The notes under the pieces are model-generated. The model saw nothing but the letters and a program-made list of their open reading frames with translations, had not been told where the DNA came from and did no database searches. The position numbers and the translations under genes are program-made. From Gonapodya sp. JEL0774 (taxonomy: Eukaryota; Monoblepharomycota; Monoblepharidomycetes; Monoblepharidales; Gonapodyaceae): a DNA stretch of 18,360 nucleotides. The stretch's first letter is position 1. Each line of letters begins with the position of its first letter. The stretch is taken from assembly GCA_027604505.1 (NCBI GenBank), contig JADIIX010000260.1, positions 1 to 18,360 of the forward strand. Reading direction: 5' to 3'. Shown piece after piece: positions 1-9,760 of the stretch.

Positions 1-3000
1 CCGGAGATCCGTTTTGCTTGTCACCGAGCGGTGCGGCTTGTTCGCTATTTGAGACAACATTCGACCTGCCGTTAGCTCGCTTCCTCTTCAACTTGCGCCG
101 TATAACATGATCGAGTGGTTTCTTCTCTTCCTCAATCATGAGCGACTCCTGCTCCTGACAGTCGTCCACAAACTCCGAAATGAGTCCCATCAGCATGCGT
201 TCTCCATGGTCGATGAGCTTGTGCAGGCCAAGTTTGACACAAGCAAAGGCGAGAAACTTGTTGTTAACTAGTGAGTTTGGAAAGTCGTTTAAGTTGTTGA
301 CTGAGCGAAAAGGTGAAGGGTGCGGTAACACTAACCGGCCAGAGAGCGGAGAATAGTAAGGATTGATGGTGGAAGGGTTGAGTAGTTCAAATAAAGATGG
401 CGAATGATTGTAAAGTCGAGGACCGAGTCACCTGAGGCAATTCAAAAGCAGAGACGGTATATCGTGGACCCACTGCTGCGACGATGATGGTTCCACTTAC
501 CCAAAAACTCAACTCTCTCATATGTCGAGACAGGTGTGTCCACCGCACTTCCATGAGTCACGGCCATCAACGCCAATTCCTTCCGTTTGAAAGTATACCC
601 AAGCATTTCCTCGACGAGCGGAACCAGAGCCATCTTCGGATGAGATGTCACTCCGACCATGACCTCTCGACATTCCAGATCAACTATTCTGGTGTGTTGA
701 GTTGCAGCATTCTGATCGTTCACGATGTCAAGATTCACGAAGCAGCCATCTGTCATGCCCTCACGGTACAGCAGCTCCACGAATTGCCGGGCGGAATTTT
801 CACCGCGAGCCAGCAAGAACGCAGCAATAGTAGCCTCCACTGTATCCGCGACGGTTTTCTTCGGCACTTCACGTGAGACAAAATGCCTCAAGGGCTCCCA
901 ATTCTTTCGCGACATCGAGACAGCCCCGGCAGCAAGAAATCTCTCCCACCGAACTTTCAGGCGAAGACCTTGCTTCCAAAGAGTTTCGTTACTCTGCATT
1001 TGAGCACGGACTTTGGAGAGGGCACCCTCAAACCAAGTTGGGTGGGTAACTACGAGGAATGTTGAGAGACAAACTTTCAAGAAGCCGTCTCCAAGGGTTT
1101 CGAGGCGTTCGTAATGGATTTCGGATTCGTGATCTGCGTGTTGGAAGGGGGAGATAGATATGGTTGAGCGTTGTAGGCCAGATCGTTGAATCAAACCCAG
1201 TCAGAAACCTACGATTTGGGTCGTATGGGGGAATGGGAGACATTGAAGGCGAGAGAGCGAGCATGAAGCGATATAAATCAGCTTCAGAAAAATCATTACC
1301 AAATCCCAGCGCTTCGAGAAAGTCCAGGACACCGAGAAACCGATGAGTAAGAGTCAAGAGCGAAGGGAACTGCTGACCCTGGATGTAGCACGGTAAACCC
1401 ATTGGAGAAGTTATGGAGAACTGCGGCAGAAGATATGCTGTGTCTTCTGGGACCAAATTCAATGCTTTCTTTGCAGATGAGCTGCCTATCTCTGCTTGTT
1501 TCGACGGTTCCGTGATATTTTCGTGGTTTGGCAGAGGGGTGTTGGCCTCTGATGCAGCCTGTGGCTCCACATTGGCTACGGTTTCGTCTCTTTCATCTTC
1601 TGTATCTGGTACCAAAGGGCGCATGTAGTCAATCTTCTTTGGCAACAATGACACTCGAATGACTCCTTGGTCATGTTCAATTGAATCCCTTTCCACTTTC
1701 CACGCTTTCTCGTAGTACTCCGCAACAGTCGCCAAACGCGCTTTTCCGTGTTGAAGCATCAGTCCATTCGGAAGGGGGTCAAAAGGCGAAATCGAGAGAA
1801 TCTCTTCCACGTGATACGTTCTGTAGAAGGAATCAGAATTCTAATGAACCAGGAGCAAATCACGGGCAAACAAAGAAAAGCGCAGGTCTACCTCTTATAT
1901 CCGGCAAGATCCACCACAAGACGTCCAACTACTTCAGGATACCGCGTCTTGTCCTTCAACGGACAGCGCTTATTGAAGTATCCCCTGCGGAAAGTGTGAA
2001 GCATTCCGCGGTCCAGCTGCGCAGCCGCAGCGTCGTTGTTTGAAGACAGCATGGGATTTGGAGCATCCAAGGAACCACCAAATGTGAAAGAGAAGTCGGT
2101 GAAAGAGAAGCTGCCCGGTGCAGTCTTCTCAGCTGGCTTTTCTTTCACAGGAACGAGTAACCAAAGACTGCCACGAGAATACTCAGAGGGTTTGATAAGC
2201 CCTACTGGTGCCTTAACTCACACCCAAACTCACTATGGATTATCCAGATCTTGCTCTTCGACTGATTTTTTCAGCATGGTACCAAACATTATGTGATTAT
2301 ATCGCCGAACCTGAGCCATGGTGTTCCGCACCAAAACATATGGTTGAACAACTTCTCCTGATTGAAGTTTTCTCGACTGAATGGTCGTGAGATCTGTCGC
2401 TTTCGGAACGACGCTAACCGTGCGCACTGAAAATGAATCAAACCTTGGTCCATCGATCTCAACGGTTGCATGTAAGCTCGATGTAACGATAAGACACCAA
2501 AACGATGGTCTTGACTCACTTCGGATTTGGACTCTGGCGGTGCGTACAGACGAAACGTCAGTGTGATTGGCAACGGGCCCGCGGTCAGGAACCCGGTCGA
2601 TAGCAAAACTCCGTTCTTCTCCACGATATTCAGATACCACGTTTCATGTTCTTCCATCACCTCAGGAGGGAGAAGGGGCTTTGCCATTCGTCGTCGGAAG
2701 GAAGGGTTCAAGACCCGGCGTGGTTCGGCATAACCGGAACCTAGGTACTTGGGACCCTCATTGATTATGGGCCCTTCCTCAGGATCTTCCTTCTGCTCCT
2801 CGACAGCAAGTCCTTCGTCAATTTTCATCATCGAGTCGGACCTATTCACTTGAACGGCCACCTTCATGGAATCACTGATAGCATCGCTGGATGGTTTGTG
2901 CCCCTCTTCATCGACTGCTGGCAAATCAATAGCAATGGTCGCATAGCCTTCTTGCAAAAGTTTCTCCTCGATTGCATCCACTAAAGGTGTATCATCCAGT

Positions 3001-6000
3001 GTATGAAGGCCGGAAGCTGTTGCATCTTCCCCCATTGGAGCAGCTTCTACCGTCGCCGTAGCTTCATCTTCAATTTCAGCGATTTCACCAACTTTCAAGT
3101 TGCCGTGGTCGTCGTCCAGTGTCTCCGAGGAAGGCGGATCGAGTCCATCGAGGCGAATCCGTTGCCTCTTCTCTAAAATTTTCGGCTTCTTGAACAGCAC
3201 CCTAGGTTGCATCAACGTCAGACTGGCTAAGTCGTCGTCTGCCTTTCGCTTCAACGTAATCCGATTTCCATCGTCGTCAAGTTCGAGCCCACCGGTTGGA
3301 AGCCAGCACTTTGGAACATGCACGCGGCTCACGATCATGACGCCGTTCATGTGCGGTTGACCCTCGACGAGACCCTGTTGCAGCAACTCCTCAAACCCGT
3401 CTCGACCCCACTTTCGGAGCTCGGACTGGAACATCTCCGATCCTGGAACGTGTGCGCGGAAATGGTTGTCCAGCCACTCGAATTCGTAGAGCTTTTTTAG
3501 AGCTTCTAGGGCAACGAGTTGTCGCCCTTCTCGCTTCGAAGCTGCCGGCTTGGGGGCAACAAAGTATCGTAAGTGTGCAGGAAGAACAGACGGAAGCGTG
3601 AGAGAAGCAGTCCAGTCTCCGTTCTTTGTCTGCTCGACAGTAAAGTCCGGCCTGGGAAAGTAGAACCGATCCGACGGCAGTTTGGAGCAGAACCTCGTCA
3701 ATGCCGCCACTGCCTGATCGATAGTTATAACTGCGCCGGGCACCTTCGACAGCACCGTGAGTTCCGGATCGTGTTCCATCTGGGGACGCGCCTCTAAACG
3801 CTTGGCCCAGGCGGGGAACAAGCCGTCAATCTGGGCATCCTCGGACGACGACACGGCCAGGCACTCGCGGAGCTGACGTTCTCGAGAAGTGAGATCCACG
3901 ATGAGCTTGGTGTGTTCCATGTTGTAAGCTTCAACCATGAAGTAGAAGGCAGAGTTCTTTTTTCGAGCTCGTCCACGAGATTGAATGTATGCGATGTGCG
4001 TTCTTGGAAGGTCATATCGTACAACCCTAGAGTGCAAGTCTTCACACGATAACATCTTGGGTACAAGGTACGCCACAGACTCACAGCATGCACGGTTGTA
4101 CGTCCAATCCCTCTTCTGCGACACTGGTCGCCACCAACAAGTTGATTTCACCCTGATCAAAACAGACCAGGATTGAGGAAGACTCGCACTCTAAACAGCA
4201 CGTCGTGTTCCAAACCTTCTTGAACTGACGAATCACCCTATTCTGCTCCCTGAAGTCCATCTCCACCCTCCTCGCCGCAATCGCTCCGGCATCCCTGTTG
4301 CCAGCTCCGTGACCCACCAGCGATCCCGCCTTGAGCCACCCTTTCCCCGTTGACCCGTCACCCAGATGAGCCATTTCCACATCCTCACCCATGCTTTTGT
4401 TCAAGATCTCGGCGAGCGCGGTCGCCGCTGTCCTCTTTTCCACGAAAATGATCCCACGGAACTCGTTGCGGCGTTCGCGGTATGTCCGGAGGAGATCCAG
4501 GAGTGCCTGTACCTTGCGGCTGCATTGGCCACGAGAAGCATCTGCAATCTCTGGAGATATGGCGGGTTCGGATTCGGCTTCGGGAAGACCGTCGGCCTCG
4601 ACTTCACCCGGAGCATCGAGATCATCATCGATGGGATCCGCAGGAGACGCGTGCGTCGAGGCACTCGCTTGATTTTCACTCGATTCATCTGGGGCCACAC
4701 CATTACCGTTAACAGCAGCCGGAACTTGGTCGGTTCCCTGTGGCAGGTTCTTCCCATTCCTGTTCGCACGGTCCTTCCGGTCAATGCGATCCTTCCCCCA
4801 CGGCAGCTCGAACCACTGCACACCCTTCCCCTTCACAACTCCTGAGAACAGCCGACTGAGCCCTTTGATCGCCTCGGCGACCACTGGGCTCACCCCTCGA
4901 ACTCGTCCTCTGGCTCGGCCAAAGTACCGGTTGTATCGGACGATGACTTCCGCGAGGACGCTCAAGAGCGCCAAATCAGACGCCCAGGGTCCCATGTCTT
5001 GCAAAAGGTATATCGCGTCCGACAACATGGCGGCGAAGAACCGTCGATCACGGGGGTCCTGAGTGGCCATGATATACCGGGAAAGTTCTGACCAGAACGC
5101 TAAGGCAAGTGGAGTGCAAGGAAAACTGGATGTTTGCGAGGTGAGGTGGTAACGGAGGATCTTTTCGTCGGGGCGAGGGGCGTGGGCACTGATCGCGGTG
5201 AGATCGACCGAGGTGATAATTTTTGAATCCAGGCACAGTGCAAGGTCCCTTGAAAAGAGAAATAAAAGCAAGGGTTTCAAAAAGTTCACACGAAATACAC
5301 AACAGGCACACACGCACTGTAGCGAGACTTCTATCCCCTCCCCGCCCCGAGAGAACCTTTTTGCAGGACTGGCTGTCATACCGAATACCTTGGGACGGCT
5401 ATCGGGAGGGGAAGCCATGTAGAAATTGCGCATGATCAGAGAGTACGGATGCGCCGCTATTGCATGGTGAGCCTCGTCGAAAATGAGGAGATTGACCTGG
5501 CAACACGGAAGGGACGGTTTCACAAACATGGACAAAGTCAAAATGAACACATTGACTTCTCACCTGGTCCATCAAGATCCAGCCACTGACGAGTATATTC
5601 AGAAAAATTTGCGCCGTCATCACATGGACGTCATGATTGGCGATACGATTTGACCACAGTTCTCGTTTCTCTCCTGCAGTCTCCATTTCGGAGCAATAGC
5701 GACCCACAGAAAGATGAAGGTTATGCTCCAAGAAAGCTGCCTGTTGAAATACTAGGGGTACGAGGTTGACGAGGAAGAAGGCTGATTACCAAATCGGGAG
5801 AAGCGAGTCATCATTACACGACTGCAAACAAATTTCCGGACATCCAGGGTGCTGGAGAATTGCTGCAAGACTCACTCTTCTTTTTCTATATAATAAGATT
5901 CAAACGCACGGCCCGCTCATTCAATAGCAACACCTGCGAGAGTTTGAAATTGGGCAACTCACTGGGTAGCTCGGGTCCTTCATTCTCTCTATGTCCTCAC

Positions 6001-6324
6001 GTTCATGCACGTATTTAATGAGCATAGCGGCAATGAATGTCTATACATGGAGACATGATTGCACGGGGAGTCTCAGGAACGCGGATGCTCTCCCAGAACA
6101 TGGTGAAGCTCTTTCATCACCTTTCCCGTTCCCGTATCTAAAACTGCGATGATGTTGTCGGCTTTGGCCTTTGTACTAATGCATCAGACATTTTGTGCCA
6201 ACCAGAAATACGAAGGATGCGCGTTCACCTTCTCGAAAAGCTCTCGCTGGTAAGTTCTGGCTTCAGCGATTTTCAAAGCCTTTTCCTCGGGATCAAGTGG
6301 CCCAAATGGCCTCACCCTTGCCAT
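1..6324 (-). CDS. DCL: Dicer-like endoribonuclease, 3' end cut off by the window edge
   Basis: Cuts long double-stranded RNA into small RNAs for RNA silencing. Proposed exons, 5' to 3' on the minus strand: 6324-6229, 6168-6121, 6040-5963, 5885-5876, 5781-5564, 5496-5318, 5248-4216, 4152-4085, 4026-2520, 2457-2234, 2167-1892, 1820-1213, 1133-501, 431-336, 267-1. They join in one frame to at least 1780 residues. Visible in order: YQRELFEKAK near residues 24-35; Walker A DTGTGKT (43-49); HDV.MTAQ; DEAH (157-160); TSVAEEGLD; QSRGRAR (592-598); Dicer dimerisation domain (around 3480-3720); PAZ-like region with TYHVEEIL; RNase IIIa ERLETLGD (1457-1464) with ADTVEA (D1545, E1548); RNase IIIb YERVEFLGD (to 1661) and VNNKFLAF. 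All RNase IIIa acidic residues that I can see are present, so it looks active. The IIIb second catalytic half and any dsRNA-binding domain lie outside. The start ATG (6324) gives MARVRPFGP directly before the conserved helicase N-terminus. Family assignment is firm; some splice sites, above all the 10-nt exon, are inferred. Confidence 0.93.
4153..4215 (-). other. Stop-free 63-nt intron in the Dicer-like gene
   Basis: The minus strand reads AAGAAG, then GTTTGG...GATCAG, then GGTGAAATCAAC. Removing 63 nt joins IRQFKK to GEINLLVATS, the usual uninterrupted Dicer helicase sequence. The intron length is a multiple of three and it has no in-frame stop, so an unspliced transcript would insert 21 mostly Cys/Ser-rich residues just before the TSVAEEGLD motif. 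Confidence 0.7.
5249..5317 (-). other. Stop-free 69-nt intron in the Dicer-like gene
   Basis: Donor GTGCGT and acceptor TTTTCAAG flank 69 nt. Splicing joins GIEVSLQ to DLALCLDSKI, giving normal spacing after the GMTASP motif. An alternative donor at 5356 would make a 108-nt intron. Both lengths are multiples of three and neither contains an in-frame stop, so the frame stays open if the intron is retained. Confidence 0.6.
5876..5885 (-). other. Proposed 10-nt microexon in the Dicer-like gene
   Basis: The exon ending in DPSYP (at 5963) and the exon encoding FFLVNLVPLVFQQ (from 5781) cannot be joined directly because the phases differ. A 10-nt exon (AAAAAGAAGA on the minus strand) between an acceptor ending TATATAG and a donor GTGAGT restores the frame as PKKKTFFLVNL, and gives introns of 77 nt (5886-5962) and 94 nt (5782-5875). 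This is inference from phase and splice consensus. Confidence 0.5.
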
Positions 6325-7506
6325 GTTTACGCCTCGGTGCAGATGGAGTTCACGAACTGAACAGTGATGCCTAATCTCGCGCGAATTCTTCGATCGGCTG
6401 GCTGGCTGTGGTCACCTGCTGGGCAGCATTTCCACAACCCAAAAACCAATTTTATTCAACCCAGTATTCGATGAACTCTGGATGCGCGGGAACACTCTTT
6501 CCTTCTGCTGCTTTCCGTCGCTCATTCTATCGTATTGTCCCCCATTTGCAGGTCCCATTGAGGCTTCTCTGCCGCATTTCCTGCTCGCCGCTTGCGGACA
6601 TTCAGCACCGATGGTCGAGGACGCGGCCCCCTATGCCGAGTGACTGGCGAGCGACTAATGGACGGAACCGGCGTCGACCGCCCGTCCCTGCATTGGACCG
6701 GGGAGTTCACGAGTAATTGGTGGGCCGGCGTTGCGCTGCTGTGCACTCCGAATCCACCCTCGCACCACAACACGGTAGAGCTGCGGCGTGGAACGATGTT
6801 TGCGAGACCTCGGCTCTGCATCTCGCATTGCCCATCATGGTTAGGTGCTGCAGCTCGGCCCAAATTCTCTCGCTTAGGGACGAAACTTGAGATGGGCTCG
6901 GTACATCGCGTGCTTTCACTGGTAAAGGTCCTCACGTCGGGGTGGCTGAACCGGTGTGCTCTCGTGGATGTTGAGGTGGGGAGTAAGATTGTTCAATGGT
7001 AAAGCAAACAAGTGGTAGGACAGAAGAGCACCACATTGATGTCGCTGAGCATTTTTTGGCTGCTCACATTTTCTCAACCTGCTCTGTTTTCATACCAAAT
7101 TTAATTAATTTGATACCAACCACCCTCCACCTCTATCGTCTTAAAACGACATGATATCCTACAGTTATGTCGGTGACTAGAATCGCAGTATCTATCACGG
7201 AGGACAAGTACGAAACTGGACCGAGGGAACGCAGGATGGGGTGCTTTGTAGCGAGCGGCGTCCACGTCGCGCACCCTGGAAACATCACATGGTTTTGTTC
7301 CATGAGATGGCTGACAGCTCGCTTCTAGTTTTGTACTCCCAGTGACGGTATGTAATTTCAATTACATCATACGATATCATAGTATTGGGAGATTTCTTGC
7401 CGGGCCGTGGACGTGTAGAGGAGGGGATACACCATGTCGGTCACTGGCCTCACCCGCTGTTGTGATTCCGATGTACACTAAGTACAAAAATAATTCTACA
7501 CCATCG
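6325..7506. other. Intergenic stretch between the Dicer 5' end and the TRM11 3' end
   Basis: About 1.2 kb. I see no gene that I can support. Two overlapping open frames exist on opposite strands (6522-6935 minus, 6592-7002 plus), but neither protein has a recognisable motif and both are rich in Arg, Ser and Pro as expected for random open frames. The part next to 6324 should hold the Dicer promoter: a CCAAT (plus 6446-6450) lies about 120 bp upstream of its ATG, and a 5-codon upstream ORF begins at 6429 on the minus strand if that part is transcribed. No tRNA B-box-like sequence was found. Confidence 0.5.
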
Positions 7507-9670
7507 TTACTGGAAGAACTTTTCTCTAAACGAGACTTTCTGACCTAACACCACAGGCCCTCCAGACGGCGAACGACGCTCCTGAGTTTCGTCCTTCACG
7601 ACTACGACCAACACTCTTCTCCACTTGCCAAAGTCTTGTGGGCTCTCCAAAAGTAGTCGCATTTGCGGATACTTTGCCAGAATGCTTCGGAAAGCGGACA
7701 TGCCAGAGATCGATGTAGTCAGTGAAGGTCCATCCCTTTTCACGTCCGGGTCCGTTGCCTCGGGAGGGAGCCCAACCCGTTCTTCCTTTCCTCCCACAAC
7801 CGATTCGTTCATCTCCGGGACCCACACCACAAGCCGTCCTCCTGGTATCAACATTCGGGCTCCGATGCGAACCAGGTCATCCAGTACATCGGCCAGGTCG
7901 TACGCTTCCGTTTTGGGATAGTGCGTCAGCTGCTTTGACTCGGCGTGAACGGGTGCAGTGGGCCCTGTAGTAGCCAAGGAGGGAGCGATTCTTTTGGCCC
8001 CAGCGCGGACGCCGTATGGCGGCTTTCCATAGTGGAGATGTGGACAAGTTCAGCACGAAACAAAGCGTCCAACAGACATGGACCCACATCTGTCACGATG
8101 GCATCATAAAGCTCGAATAACTCGGCCCTCCAAGGACTTTGAACTGGTGTAAAAATACCGTTCTTTTGTTATGTCCGACTCTAGTTCGTTTCCAAACAAG
8201 TACCAACAGTGGACACACCTATGTCACATACCACAGTATCCAAAATGCGGCCAGTCAACCCATATTGCACCGCATTCGTGTGTATCGAGAAGTCTGCATC
8301 GCGAGCATCCTCGCCCTTCAGGACAGCTGCAAGCTCCTCGGTCATGATCAGGTTTCGTTTGACGACCTTTTTCTTTGCAACGATGGACGGAGTGGCCGAG
8401 TCAGTTGGAGCAGGCGACAAACGAGGCGATTTCCAGAGTGTTTTCCCTCGCATTTGGCGTCCGTCGATGTCGGAGCCGATCGTGAAAGCGCCGAAATGTG
8501 AACACGTGAGCAGGAAAGAACCTGTTCCGACGAACGGATCGATCATGAGAGCGCCGGGGCGAGCCTGAGAGAAACTTGCATGCTCAGCGTAAAGTAAAGT
8601 AATGGCACTTGGCTCCAAGGCTCTGTGCGGTGCTCACAAGTGCTAAATTCGCCATTATCAGGGAGAGTTCTGCGTCCATTGTTGTAATCCCCAGATAACC
8701 CCGTTTCTTGAGGTCGAACTTCGATGTCAGATGACGTGAAGAAGAGCCTATGAGTCGCCCGACGTAGACGTGCAAGAACGCAGGTGGAGGTGGTTTCAAC
8801 GTGCGTGACTCTCTCCCGTTCTCTTCCTTGTGACCATGGGAGCTTCCAACGTGTCGGTCACCACTCTCCCCGCCATTTCTGCGAGCGATTCGCTCTTCTT
8901 TTACACTGAGCGCCAATTCTCCTTGCACTGGGTTCTTGCTTGCCCACTCCTCCAACACAACGACCGTTATGTCCGCAGAGTCGTCCAATACGATTGGTCC
9001 CTTCCAATCTAGGTACGAGAATGATTCAACTATTTTCACACGATCTTGCTGAGAGCGGGCACAGTTGAATGAGCGGGAGAGGAAGCGGAAGGAGGTGGTC
9101 GGTGAGACGATGTACGGAGAAGTGCGGGACTCGTGTGGAGTTTTAGGATGGCATTCAACGGCGGTAGCTGATTCAGAGGAAGGTGGTACAGGGCGTTTGA
9201 GTGAAGATTTGATGGAATCGTGGAGGAGCTCATATGTAGGTGCATGATCCCAGAGTGCGAGAATCTCTCTGCCGGCAAGTGGAAGTAGGTGGGTGCTTTT
9301 TCATCGATTTGTCCCCGTCCCTTCCATCACATTGCGATCACTCACTTGGCGAGGATAGATCTTCGAATGAGCTTCGCGGCGTCATTGTCGGACGCCAGTT
9401 CCACGATCAGATACGGGCTCTGCCATAGTCATATCATATACACGCAAGCCACAAAGAGAGTAATACCGAGTTCCGACGATCTCTGTTCAGTCTTAGAATA
9501 TCAAATCGGCGAAAGTGGCTGTGAATTGTGCGAACCTCGAGCGCCAATCCCTGTGGATCGTCATGCAAAATGTTTGCAATCCTAACTTGCTCCAACTCGG
9601 CCAGAGATAAAAGTTCGGCCATGCGAAACGACATGTGGAATTGCGCAAAATGGATGACATAGAGAGGCAT
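7507..9670 (-). CDS. TRM11: tRNA (guanine(10)-N2)-methyltransferase catalytic subunit Trm11
   Basis: Methylates G10 of tRNAs to m2G10 using S-adenosylmethionine; in characterised fungi and animals it works with the zinc-finger partner Trm112. Proposed exons: 9670-9536, 9419-9346, 9268-8638, 8564-8219, 8143-8088, 8022-7507, with all phases agreeing, giving 585 residues. The N-terminus (HFAQFHMSFRMAEL, then SPYLIVEL) matches the Trm11 THUMP-side region. The methyltransferase part shows GYLGITTMDAELSLIMANLAL, the SAM-binding loop DPFVGTGS (289-296), GSDID, QYGL, and the catalytic TDPPYG (413-418). The last intron falls exactly between D414 and P415. It is longer than yeast (about 430) or human (about 460) Trm11 because of low-complexity insertions in exons 3, 4 and 6. 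The first intron is uncertain: donor at 9535 (116 nt) fits family spacing, while a donor inside the CTCGGTATTA stretch would give a 55-nt intron and 20-odd extra residues. ATG at 9670 is the natural start. Confidence 0.92.
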
Positions 9671-9760
9671 GTTTCTTAAAAAAAGGTTGCAAGGATGAAT
9701 CGCTGTGGGGGGGCATCAGGCAACAAAAAACTGGTCGATTCTCAACCTTTTCGCACCTCG
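9671..9760. promoter_or_regulatory. Shared divergent promoter region of TRM11 and the RsfS gene
   Basis: TRM11 starts at 9670 on the minus strand. The RsfS-like gene starts on the plus strand at 9761, or at 9695 if the first ATG is used. At most 90 bp therefore separates the two start codons, so promoter elements must be shared or overlap the 5' leaders. It holds an A-run (9678-9684) and a G-run (about 9706-9713); no clear TATA box is visible. Confidence 0.55.

Noticed and set aside
1134-1212. Reading the open frame through LQRSTISISPFQHAD before the RNase IIIa motif
   Set aside because: A GTAGGT donor and ACACGCAG acceptor remove 79 nt and join PPYDPN to HHESEIHYERLE in phase, a better Dicer fit.
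4366-4845. Plus-strand 159-codon open frame
   Set aside because: Antisense shadow of the Dicer helicase exon.
5934-5962. A 29-nt Dicer intron followed by an exon reading VLLLNERAV
   Set aside because: The frame can be made to work with a donor GTTTGA, but 29 nt is far below the 58-80 nt typical here. The microexon model gives normal intron sizes and a better match to fungal Dicers.
1-6324. Dicer-like gene as a pseudogene because its reading frame is broken many times
   Set aside because: Every break coincides with GT-AG signals at usual intron spacing and consistent phases, and catalytic residues are intact.
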